Positions 1 through 9,276 of a DNA stretch of 64,000 nt are shown piece after piece; the first letter of the stretch is position 1; every line of letters begins with the position of its first letter. Position numbers and translations under genes: made by a program. Source of the stretch: Stentor coeruleus (lineage: Eukaryota; Ciliophora; Heterotrichea; Heterotrichida; Stentoridae); contig MPUH01000201.1 in the NCBI GenBank assembly GCA_001970955.1, positions 1-64,000 on the forward strand, in the 5' to 3' direction. Under the pieces are notes generated by a model. The model had not been told where the DNA came from and did not search any database. It saw nothing but the letters and a program-made list of their open reading frames with translations.

Positions 1-709
1 ATGCGAATATTACTTCGAGGAATAAATTTAGAAGATAGTTAGATAATAGCTAATAATAGATTCGGCAAATATCTTTATTTGGTTTTATTTTCCTCTTAAT
101 CAAATTATAAATATTGCTTATTTTTAGTGATTATATCTTAGTTATTATAATTTTATTAGTTTTGGATAATAAAGTAAAAATCATAATATCTTTACTTATA
201 AATATAGTTTAAGATATAATAAATCATAGATTATTGATATTTTGAACGACTATGTTTATTTTATGCTCAAAAAAATAAAAATTTAGTCAATAGAAGGCTT
301 GTTATGCTTATGTAGAAATTGTTAGCACAGCAATCGCGACCATAACACAATCTAGATTTAAAAATAATGAATTTTTTTCATAAAAGTATTATGAAATGCT
401 TAATAAAATATCATAGCAATAGCCTCTAAACAGCCTAACCTCAAGACTAATAAATAAACTTTAAAACCACTGATAAAGGCTTCATCAGCTTCTTTATAGT
501 TTAGGAAGACTACTCATAAATCTCCATATTCCATCTCTAAGCAATATGCAATCTCTGCTCTTTTCAACAATTAAAAGCTCAAAAGCATGATTAGCTATCA
601 TTCAAAAACTCTAATTTATTGTAGCAACGCTGAAAATGAGTTAAAATCAGATGAATATTTTTCTAAGATTCAAGCAGAAAAAGGTAGATGTGGTTATATT
701 CTAATATAA
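1..709. other. AT-rich region with a possible coding relic
   Basis: No intact gene is visible here. Around 450-708 on the + strand one frame reads like protein for about 85 codons, but it contains at least two stops, and it ends at a TAA just before the ATG of the Tcd-like pseudogene. I do not recognise the product. This stretch may be a decayed gene, since the next 2 kb also hold gene relics, or it may be chance. Nothing else stands out. Confidence 0.3.
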
Positions 710-1899
710 ATGGTCTCTAAGCAATGCATAACAATAACTATTTCTTTTGGTCTTGGGGCTCTGGTAAAGTATTTGTGGAAACTTTTTAAGAAATTTCGAG
801 AACCACCAGGGTTTCCACTTAAAGTCAGTTGATTAGGAACAGAGAATTTTTCAGCGCAGGGCAAGATAAGATTGAAAGTGCTTTTGTTGTTGTGAGACTA
901 GTAGGAGTTGGTAGTCACTGCGTAATGGCTTTAGCAAGATCTGGAGTTAAAAGCTCAGACTCATAGACTTTGATGAAGTTACAGTAGTTCACTAAACCGA
1001 CACACAGTGGCCTGCATCAAAGATGTAGGCAAAATAAAAACTGAAACCCTCAAAAAATGCATTAACAAAATCATCCCTAACTGTGAAGTCGATGCTATCA
1101 AAACTTTTTTTTCACTAGAATCCGCATCAGTACTTCTAGGAGGAAATCCTAACTTTGTTGTAGACTGTATCGATAACACAAACACTAAAGAGCAACTTAT
1201 AAAATACTGCCTAAATAATAGCCTACAAATGGTCTCATCAGGTGAAGCAGGTGGCCGAATAGACTCAACACGTTTAGAAATCTTTGATATTTCAACAACA
1301 AAAAACTGTGAACTCATAAGAAAAATTCGTAGAGGTCTTCATACAAAAAGTATCCACAAAGATGTGACTATGATATTTTCTTCAGATCATGCAGCAAGAC
1401 CTTTATTAGAATCTCAAGATAAAAAATCTGATATACAGCAGCAACATGATGAAATTGCTAGATTTAGAGCAAGAATAATGCCTGCTATATGAATAATGCT
1501 AGCAATAGTAGGCAATTCTATAGATGCTTATATACTTTCTAAGCTTGGTGGTATAGAATTTATACCTTTACATAAAGACAATCTTAATAAAGATACTATA
1601 TTCAGATGTTATGATAGAATGATCAAATTAGAAGAAAATAAGTTTAAGATACAGTGTGATTTTGATATTGAGAACTTTGAAAATATATGTCGGGACTTAT
1701 GGAAATGGCGTAGTTGTTATTCGGGTGCTCATAGCTATGTTGATGCGACACAATGGGATTTGAATAAACCTATATCTTGTGAGAATATAATTTTACTTAC
1801 TAAAGCTGAGGTTGCTAAGCATTTGAATGGGAATCTTGAATGACTGATGAACAGAGAAATGAGGTTGATGAGAAGATTAGGAAGTATAATCTTGCTTAG
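710..1899 (+). pseudogene. Broken TcdA/Tcd1-like tRNA t6A dehydratase (E1-like fold)
   Basis: The family is the ubiquitin-E1-like ATP-dependent dehydratase that turns t6A37 of tRNAs into its cyclic form (bacterial TcdA, yeast Tcd1/Tcd2). In order, the pieces show a hydrophobic N-terminal segment (MVSKQCITITISFGLGALVK), as in the membrane-anchored yeast enzymes, then LIRNREFF, then VGVGSH from the nucleotide-binding loop, LRLIDFDEVTV, LNRHTVACIKDVGK, FVVDCIDN, and the C-terminal RFRARIMPAI and LSKLGGIEF. The frame changes several times: after FPLKVS, after SGVK, before LNRH, and near the end after NGNLE. An in-frame TGA follows MPAI. The usual G-L-G-G-V-G loop reads R-L-V-G-V-G. Two of the shifts are explained by single missing bases (near 951 and 987). 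Repeated damage plus loss of loop glycines argues for a real pseudogene rather than sequencing error. A functional copy presumably lies elsewhere. Confidence 0.8.
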
Positions 1900-3153
1900 T
1901 TTAAATAATAGATAACTTTATCATTGAATAATTTATGATAGGGTAATGTTGAGGTTTTATGATAAGGGTGAAGGATGTGTAGTTTTCAGATGATGGAACA
2001 TTTTTATTTATGGGTTTATTAGAAAATGTATAAGATGATGTAATCAATAAGGGTGTTAGGAAAAATGAAGGTATTTACTTATGGATTTCATGCTTTTGTA
2101 TATTGTGTAGTTTTTCAAGGTGATTTTGAAGTTAATTATTGATTTTAAACTTTATTTATTTTGGGATAAAAAAATATTCAGAAAAAAGCTTGATGCACTT
2201 ATCAATCTGGCTACTTTTGATCTGTAACTTCATCAGTAATTTAACTTTTGTAATCTTTTCTATGAGTGATGCATTCTTAGCTAAATATTTCTTAGTTAAG
2301 ATAGTTAATTTATCCATATCAATCAAATAGCTTTGGCACTCTTTAGCTTTATTAAATTTCTACTGCCATTTATTCATTTTCAATATTCAAACATATTAAT
2401 AATATATTTCCGGCCTTCATATTCAAAATTTAACAATTGTGATATAAACTCCCTTCTTCAAATAATCATTTTTTTATATAGAATTTCGATTTTTTAATTC
2501 GTTCCTCAGAATGTTTTAATGCTTTTTATAAACTCTTATCTAGAAAATATATATATTTATTTCATTGCTTTGAGGTTCTAAGCATTTATATAATTCAATA
2601 AACTTAGCTTCTTTTTTTTTGGCCAAAATCCTGAATAAGACTAGAGAATAAAGGTAAAAGATATTTTTTTAGAATGAATCTTGATTTAGAATTATTTTGC
2701 TATCAGACTTCTTCTTAAATATTTCATTAGGTACTTAACTTTTAGAAATAGGAAGGTGAGGAATTTATAGAGTAGGAAAATACGAAATATGAATTTGCAA
2801 TCACAACCTTTTAGATTTTGATTAAAGATTATTTGTAGTTTGTATACGTTGTTAAAGAATTTGTCAAGCTTTTTATATTAACTTTTATCGAAGCTTAGTT
2901 TTGAGATATTTGCATATAGAATAATTCTTTTTTTCAGAGATTTTTTTGGGAAGTATAAAAAGGCTGAAATTCTGGTATGTGGCAAAAAGAACATGAACCT
3001 TAAAAGCCTAAAATTTCAATCATTATCTTAAAACCGATTTACTTATAAACACCTATTTTGCATAATCTCGTCCTAAAAAAATTACTTAATTCTTATTAGC
3101 ATATCATAATCAATCTTCATATAAAAAGCCAAATAGCTAATTCATCTGAATAA
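1900..3153. other. Intergenic region with decayed coding sequence
   Basis: This is AT-rich DNA between the dehydratase pseudogene and the first intact gene. A minus-strand coding relic at about 2158-2735 is listed separately. The last 200 bases before 3154 are C/A-rich on the + strand, like the leaders of other genes here. No RNA gene was recognised. Confidence 0.4.
2158..2735 (-). pseudogene. Decayed coiled-coil-like gene, unidentified
   Basis: Read on the minus strand, this stretch gives protein-like runs rich in Lys, Glu, Ile and Leu. Examples are EIFKKKSDSKIILNQDSF, KKKEAKFIELYKCLEPQ, KALKHSEERIKKSKFYIKK, LLNFEYEGRKYIINMFEY and, at the end, MDKLTILTKKYLAKNASLIE followed by KITKVKLLMK. 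The runs lie in different frames and are interrupted by several stops. The composition resembles the coiled-coil proteins of the neighbourhood. The start is arbitrary. I cannot name the family, and chance translation of AT-rich DNA is possible, although the longest uninterrupted run (about 65 codons ending near 2158) looks coding. Confidence 0.35.
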
Positions 3154-5826
3154 ATGGAATATACGTCATGGAAAGAAAAAGCAGAAATCTTAGCAGAGCT
3201 TAGGAAAAAGCATCAAGGAATTCGGAAAGAAGTTGAAATACTAGAAAAGCATGTCAAAAGCACATTTCCCAAAAGAAACCTCAATCAGTCAATAAGTCAA
3301 GAAGCTTCAAATTTTTTCCTAGCAACAGAAAAATTTCTTAGAAAATCTGAAATCCCTGAAAAAATACGCAGCGAGGGAAGAAAACTTATAGAAACACACA
3401 AAAAAGCATTCGAAAGCAAATTAAAGTCCTTAAACTTAGATTTTGAGACCTTAGCAGTGACAAAGCTCATAGAATTATACAAGCTTCAAGTCAAAATCAA
3501 CGAAATGGTTGAAAAACTTAGCATGCAGCGTCACGAAGAACTTAAAACCCAAATCCAAATCCTCAATGAAAAAATCAAAGATACGGAATCCCAATTCAAA
3601 AGTTCTCAAGAATCTCCAAGAACACATGCTTACGACAAAACTATTGAAATTTCCAATAGCATGTTCCAAATAAAGCAAAAAAACTCAGAATTTGTCAACG
3701 CCCTCAAAGAAAACCTCCACCAGCTCTCTCTAATCCTCCGCCCAAACATAGAAAAGTCGCTAAATTTCTTAGTCCTCATACAACAAAAACTCCCTCCAGA
3801 CTTTGCAATTGAGTTTTCTAATGAGAAATCAGATATCGAAAGTTCATTTAGAGATGTTTGTGACTATATCGAATCTTTTTACCTAATACTTGATGATTTC
3901 TATGAAACTGAAGGACAACTTGGAAGGTTTAGCGAAATTTCTAATGAACAAAACAGCATACATAAAATAGAAACAAAAGATATTTCTATGTCTAAAGATT
4001 CATCAATATGCGCTAGTCCAACTTTTGAAGAATTTGGGAAAAGACCTGAAACACTATTAAAAGTTATTGATATGGAATTAGAATCAGATAAAGAGTCAAT
4101 AAAAAACCTGAAGAATCTTATCATGAAAATCGAAAACGAAAGGAAAAATCTGGATAAAATATGTAGAAAAGATCAGAAATACGAAGAAGTCAAACAGAAT
4201 TGTGACCAGAAAATAAATATTTTAACAGGATTTGTTGAGGAAATATTACAGACATTAAAAAAAACTATTATTTCTAGAGAGAAGAGAATGAAGTTGTTGC
4301 AAAACTCTTCGAGTTTTGATAAGAATATTAGCAAGGATGCAATTTCTTTATCATTAGAACACTCGAAGCCCCCTAGTGCAGCAAGACTTAAGATACCGGC
4401 TGATAAACATTTAAACTGTGCTAGAAGAGAACCTATTGATTTTAAGAAAATCATTGAAAGTAGAGAAGATACAGAAAAAATCTGGAGTCCAGAAAGTTAT
4501 GATTTTTTCGCTGATCAGAATAGCATTTTAAGTTTGAACAGCGAGTCTGAGACTTCGAATTTTGAAATCCCAAGCCCAAATCAAGAATTACCAAGCAACT
4601 ATCGTATCCGATCAGCAGAACCAGGTGAAGAGACAATGAAAAGCTACCAAACCTTCCTTAACCTCACCGGCACAGGACCTTTACCCATGCTGAAAATCCC
4701 AGAAATCACTCGCATCCACCAACCCAAACTCCCTCAAATCAAATATCTCCTCTCTCAAATAACTCAATTAAAATCATCACTTTTCTCATTAAAATCTTTA
4801 TGTTCTGAGGATTTTTCCAATATGAAACTCGAGATCCAAAGGCACATGCTAACATATCCAAGTGAAATTTTCGCTTTACAAAGGTCTATGTCGAAAAACT
4901 ACCAAATAGAAATCGAAGAACTCATAGACTCAAATGATGGTCTCAGAAGCCAAATCGAAGCCTTAAAAGAAGCATTTCAAACAGAAGTCCGAACACTAAA
5001 TGTTGAAACCTCAGAGTTAAAAAAAATGAACAAAGACTTAAAAGAATCTCTATTAAAACTCAGCAACAAATATGAAATCCAAAACAAATTCATAACAGAA
5101 ATCATGACTTCGGTACCTAGAGAAACAACAGAAAACTTAACAAATCTAAAAGATTATATACTCTCTATACTCAATATATATAAAAAAATTACTAACATAT
5201 ACAAAGAAACCAACCCAGAACTTCTATTAAAAATCATTTCAGAAGAAGCTAAAATCCCAAACAACCAACAATCAGAAAGTATAATTTTGGCTATAGAAAA
5301 TTACTTAAAACAAGACAGACATCATATTCTTGACTACTTAAAAAAACAAAACAGTACTTTATGTTTACAGATAGTCGAAACCGGGCAGGTATTAGAAAAA
5401 AATTTCAAAAGCATAAGCTCAATAGCTGAAGGGTTTTTAGATGAAAAGATCATGAAAATTGAGCAGTCAATGGAAAAACTTGCTAAATTCAAAATTTTGA
5501 TTGCTAAATATATGGGTGATTATGCACAAGAAATACAAAATAGGGAAAATGATAATAATGAACTTAATGAGAAAGTTGAAAGTTTAGAAAGACAGGTTAT
5601 TAAAATGAAACTGAATGAAAAAGAGATGCAATGTGTGATTTCAAGTAAAACTATTGAAATGCAAGAGAGTAATGAGGATTTTAATACTTTACAAGAATTT
5701 TCTGATAATTGTGTTAGGGTGATTGAGCAGGTTAATTTGGAACTTAAAGATAAGAAGGAATGGGAGCATTTAACTTTAGCAATGAATGAACTGTTAGAGT
5801 TGCATAGACAGTATTACCCAAGTTAG
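3154..5826 (+). CDS. Long coiled-coil protein, unidentified
   Basis: 890 residues with no recognisable enzymatic domain. The first 250 residues and the stretch from about 530 to 880 are dominated by charged heptad-like sequence (Lys, Glu, Leu, Ile, Gln), which predicts long coiled coils. Residues of about 390-520 are Ser/Pro-rich and less regular, suggesting a flexible linker. There is no signal peptide or membrane segment. Such proteins in ciliates are usually cytoskeletal or basal-body components, but that is inference from shape only. The start is the first ATG after a C/A-rich leader, and the stop is TAG. The codons shift from C-rich patches (for example 4640-4760) to G-rich ones at the 3' end, as in other genes here. 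No intron is needed. Confidence 0.85.
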   Translation: MEYTSWKEKAEILAELRKKHQGIRKEVEILEKHVKSTFPKRNLNQSISQEASNFFLATEKFLRKSEIPEKIRSEGRKLIETHKKAFESKLKSLNLDFETLAVTKLIELYKLQVKINEMVEKLSMQRHEELKTQIQILNEKIKDTESQFKSSQESPRTHAYDKTIEISNSMFQIKQKNSEFVNALKENLHQLSLILRPNIEKSLNFLVLIQQKLPPDFAIEFSNEKSDIESSFRDVCDYIESFYLILDDFYETEGQLGRFSEISNEQNSIHKIETKDISMSKDSSICASPTFEEFGKRPETLLKVIDMELESDKESIKNLKNLIMKIENERKNLDKICRKDQKYEEVKQNCDQKINILTGFVEEILQTLKKTIISREKRMKLLQNSSSFDKNISKDAISLSLEHSKPPSAARLKIPADKHLNCARREPIDFKKIIESREDTEKIWSPESYDFFADQNSILSLNSESETSNFEIPSPNQELPSNYRIRSAEPGEETMKSYQTFLNLTGTGPLPMLKIPEITRIHQPKLPQIKYLLSQITQLKSSLFSLKSLCSEDFSNMKLEIQRHMLTYPSEIFALQRSMSKNYQIEIEELIDSNDGLRSQIEALKEAFQTEVRTLNVETSELKKMNKDLKESLLKLSNKYEIQNKFITEIMTSVPRETTENLTNLKDYILSILNIYKKITNIYKETNPELLLKIISEEAKIPNNQQSESIILAIENYLKQDRHHILDYLKKQNSTLCLQIVETGQVLEKNFKSISSIAEGFLDEKIMKIEQSMEKLAKFKILIAKYMGDYAQEIQNRENDNNELNEKVESLERQVIKMKLNEKEMQCVISSKTIEMQESNEDFNTLQEFSDNCVRVIEQVNLELKDKKEWEHLTLAMNELLELHRQYYPS

Positions 5827-7231
5827 ATTTGGTAATTTAGTATTATGTTATAATGATATATAGTCTTGGATATATTTTTGGATTAGATGTGTTAGAGTTT
5901 TATGGTAGGCTAGTTAGGAATGAGTTTTTAGAGGAATTTTTGGGTAAGATTTTTATAGGAGATTAAGTTTTATAGTAAAATGATTTGTGAGAGTGGTAGG
6001 AGTTTTATGCTTTATATGAATGCCTAGAGAGAATCTACTTTTACACTTAAAAATCTAATTACTTTATACGAATACCTAGAGGAATCTAGTTTTATCATAT
6101 AATTATTTCCACGTTTAATATATTATAAAGCCTTTAATTTTAATTGATAATAAAATCCATTTATAGTTTTCCATATGATTCTGTTAACCAAAANGCCTTT
6201 AATTTTAATTGATAATAAAATCCATTTATAGTTTTCCATATGATTCTGTTAACCAAAACCTTATCACCTCCTAGTAAGAAATCATCTACCAACAAGCATT
6301 CAGCATTCAAACTATAAACTCTCTTTTATACCCAATTTGATCTCATATTATATCGCCTACGAGAGATTCTATAGGGAAATTAATGATAAAAAATCCTATA
6401 ATTCAAAATCAATTTAAAAGCAGCATAATCATTTATTAAAAGTATCCAAATCAAAATATTCCCATAAATAAACTCAGTAAAAGCACTCTAATTTTACTAT
6501 GAACAAAAGCTAATTGTGAGCAACTTGCAAATTTAGGGAAAATATTTTTATAAAACTGGGAATAAATTAAAAAAGATTAAGGGGGTAAATTTCCCTTGAA
6601 ATTGTTAAATGAAACGATTTAATAATTTAATTTGGATTCAATAACAACAACAACAAAAATACACTTAAAAGATATGGTTATGTTTGAAATAAATTTAAAG
6701 GGTAATTGAGTTTCGATGCTGTTTTATGCATTAATATTAAGCAGGATATTTGATAAAGTGTAAACCTTTTATTGCGATTTTGGATTGCTTTATGCGTATT
6801 TATAAATTTTTGTTCATTTATGGATACTCAAATAATGAAAAAATATAACTAATCATTTTTATTATCTATAATTTTAGTATGGTGCTATTCAAAAAAATAG
6901 TTTTTCTTGGAAAATCATGTTTTTATCTGTGAAATTCAAACTATTAGCTGTGATAACTAAAATATTTCGCATGAGATATTATGCAAGTATTATCTAGTTA
7001 TTTATGAAAAATGATTAAATTAAGTTATTTTATAATAAAAATCTAAAAGAAGAAAATAAGTATTTTGATTTATATAGACTATGATAAATTTTATAAAGAG
7101 GTATTTATCAAATCAAAATACTAACTAGCATCTACCTAATTTATCAACCTTTAATATTCAAGCATTCAATATCTTATATTTAATTATGCATTACTTCATA
7201 TATTTTTATATAGCTTACAATTAATAAATTT
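5827..7231. other. Intergenic region containing an N-flanked duplication
   Basis: The region lies between the convergent coiled-coil and Rab genes. The first 200 bases are G/T-rich on the + strand. A 64-nt sequence occurs twice, at 6130-6193 and 6195-6258, separated by a single N, and is probably an unmerged contig overlap. The rest is AT-rich with no gene I can support. Confidence 0.6.
6130..6258. repeat. 64-nt direct copies separated by one N
   Basis: Two identical 64-nt copies flank an N at 6194. The shape repeats at several other places in the window, so the simplest reading is a scaffold join that failed to merge overlapping contig ends, not biology. Confidence 0.8.
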
Positions 7232-7855
7232 TCAACGACAGCATTTTTGGTTTCTTTTGATATCAAGTTGACTTTTTAGCATGGAATTTGACCCGAAATC
7301 TATAGTCCTAAACTTTACTGCCTCTTCAACTAAATGCAAAAACAATTTCTCTACGTTCGTACCAATTTTCGAACTTGTTTTAAAATAACTTAATCCTAAT
7401 TCTTTAGCCAAAGATTTCCCTTTTTTAATAGTATCATTAGAACATTCAATATCACATTTAGTAGCAACAATCACAATAGGAACTTGATTTTTAATTTCAT
7501 CTGTTATATTAATAATCCAAGGTCTAATATTATCAAAAGTTTCTGATCTAGTTGAATCAAATGCTACAATAATAGCTGAAGATTTCTTATAATAAGTCCT
7601 TGTAATATTTTTAAATCTCTCTTGTCCTGCACTATCCCATATCTGTAATAAATATTCTCTTCCTTTATATTTAATGTTTTTTACTTTGAAATCTATACCT
7701 AATGTATTCAAATAGCTTTCTTTGAAATTTTCACCTGTAAATCTGAGCATTAGTGAAGTTTTACCTACAGCTAAATCACCTAAGATGAGGATTTTGACAA
7801 GTGGGAATTCTGAGCTTTTATTCAATATGCTCCTCTCATCATTGGGTCTTAACAT
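7232..7855 (-). CDS. Rab-family small GTPase
   Basis: 207 residues, the usual Rab length. Rab proteins bind GTP and recruit effectors that direct vesicle transport, docking or organelle identity. Visible motifs are the P-loop GDLAVGKTS near residue 27, the switch I region with TLGIDFKVKNI, switch II as WDSAGQERF (usually WDTAGQERF), the guanine-specificity motif TKCD (usually NKxD) and SSK (usually SAK). The catalytic Gln of switch II is present. The protein ends in QKCCR, a double-cysteine tail suited to geranylgeranylation. The RabF-like IGIDFK variant puts it in the broad Rab8/Rab1/Rab10 type, but I cannot assign the subfamily. The three small motif changes suggest a ciliate-specific paralogue. 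The first Met is taken as the start. Confidence 0.9.
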   Translation of the reverse strand: MLRPNDERSILNKSSEFPLVKILILGDLAVGKTSLMLRFTGENFKESYLNTLGIDFKVKNIKYKGREYLLQIWDSAGQERFKNITRTYYKKSSAIIVAFDSTRSETFDNIRPWIINITDEIKNQVPIVIVATKCDIECSNDTIKKGKSLAKELGLSYFKTSSKIGTNVEKLFLHLVEEAVKFRTIDFGSNSMLKSQLDIKRNQKCCR

Positions 7856-8065
7856 TTATTATATTGAAAATCAGTTTTTTATTATCTTTAGTGTCAAAGA
7901 TTGAGCATTGAGAAATATAGGTTAACTTGTTTATTATCATAATTATTATAGACCATCCTAATCTTATCCCAACATCATATTCTCTCTAAAAAGGCACAAT
8001 TCTCAGCCCAAATATCAAAAAAATCCCTACAAAATCCTATATTATCTAAACTAATACACATTTTT

Positions 8066-8791
8066 CTATAAAACTCTTCTATTATCTAAAAGCTTCTTTA
8101 TGTAATAGATCTGCCAAGCAGTCACAGCAATAACCCCCACACTTTCAATAAGAGAAAACCAAAACACATTAACATTAGCTGAAGCCACCGTTTTAAAATG
8201 AGTCTCTTGTCTAAGCTGGGCAAACTGATTATCTACTTGGAAGTCCTTAATACTTTTCTGTATCCCAAGCAAATTATTTTCAACAGGTGTCAAATGCTCA
8301 GATTTCAATATAGTATTTGTAGAATTTCCACTATTATATGTAAATGTAATTGAGTGTCCAGTCATAACCTTAGTGTTTTTAAATACAAAAACATAAATCC
8401 CTTGTCTTTTTGCATCAATATGGAAAATAGCTTCCTTTTTAGCTTTTCTTTCAAAGACCACATTTTGAAGTGGGTCATATATAGTGAAATCAATGTCTTT
8501 ACTATTACTTGAAGCTAAGAACCATGCACCTCTTATTGTTGATGGGACTATGTCGATAACTTCATAAAACTCTTCTTCGCCTCTGGCTTGGATTTCGAAG
8601 GTTATCATGTCCTCAGGTACAAATCCTTGCATTTTTTCATCCCATTCTTTCATTAGTTCCATGCTTTCATCTTCAGCTGAAACGTCTAAGGTCTGATTTG
8701 CTTCAGCTTCTTGTTCTGGGGCTTTTTCAGGTGTTGTTGGAGTGGCTTTTTTACCTAAGACCGCAGTGACCAAGAATAAGGCCAAGAACAT
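8066..8791 (-). CDS. p24/TMED cargo receptor (GOLD domain)
   Basis: 241 residues, type I membrane protein. It has a signal peptide at residues 1-13 (MFLALFLVTAVLG), then an acidic Pro/Glu spacer that is longer than usual, a GOLD beta-sandwich from about 55 to 150 (FYEVIDIVPSTIRGAWFLAS, IYVFVFKNT), a helical region with the DNQFAQLRQE motif typical of p24 coiled coils, one membrane span near 207-228, and a short tail YYIKKLLDNRRVL. p24 proteins cycle between ER and Golgi, sort cargo such as GPI-anchored proteins into COPII vesicles, and bind COPI through the tail. The tail has basic residues but no clean KKXX end. The family is clear, the subfamily is not. Confidence 0.85.
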   Translation of the reverse strand: MFLALFLVTAVLGKKATPTTPEKAPEQEAEANQTLDVSAEDESMELMKEWDEKMQGFVPEDMITFEIQARGEEEFYEVIDIVPSTIRGAWFLASSNSKDIDFTIYDPLQNVVFERKAKKEAIFHIDAKRQGIYVFVFKNTKVMTGHSITFTYNSGNSTNTILKSEHLTPVENNLLGIQKSIKDFQVDNQFAQLRQETHFKTVASANVNVFWFSLIESVGVIAVTAWQIYYIKKLLDNRRVL

Positions 8792-9276
8792 ATTTATTAT
8801 AATAGTTCATAAGTATGAGATATTTTGGTGTTTTTGTTATGAGTTTAAGTTATTTATGAGGAAAATTTTTTATTTGGTTAAGGGTTGAGGATGATTATGC
8901 TAGGGAGGTGATAATGAGAGTTTATCTTTAGGAGGAAGCTAGATGATTTTTGGGTTTAGAAGGATGAAAGTGCTTTTTGATAGGATTTCGGAAATGTTTA
9001 GGGTGGAAAGTTTAGATGAGGATAGGATTAATTATTCAAGCTCAGGGTGTTAGGGTGTTAAAGATTAGTGCATTCAGAGGAGTTTGTGGATTATAACTTT
9101 TTTTGTAATGGTGCAGTGATTATTGAAAGAAATTTATGTTTAATGATAAATAGGGTTATCATACAGACTGTTTGGCTTTATATTCTTGGCCTCTTGCATA
9201 CACTTTCAATACATTCCTCTCTCCCTTCTCCCTCTTCATTTTCCCTCTGATCACTCCTAAGGCAAACTATAAATAA
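8792..9276. promoter_or_regulatory. Divergent intergenic region between p24 and the USP gene
   Basis: 485 bases separate two divergent start codons. The left part is G/T-rich on the + strand (C/A-rich for the p24 gene), and the last 120 bases before 9277 are C/T-rich, so the skew flips inside. A small ORF at 9068-9250 is not convincing. Promoters of both genes must lie here, but I see no specific factor site. Confidence 0.4.

Noticed and set aside
832-856. A 15-nt intron explaining the first frame change of the dehydratase pseudogene
   Set aside because: The only GT...AG 15-mer there does not fit the A10 pattern, and its removal does not join the two conserved parts.
2139-2330. 63-codon + strand ORF
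   Set aside because: It begins with TTG, not ATG, and the other strand of the same DNA looks more coding (relic at 2158-2735).
9068-9250. 60-codon ORF upstream of the USP gene
   Set aside because: Short, no ATG leader composition, no recognisable domain; lies in the divergent promoter.
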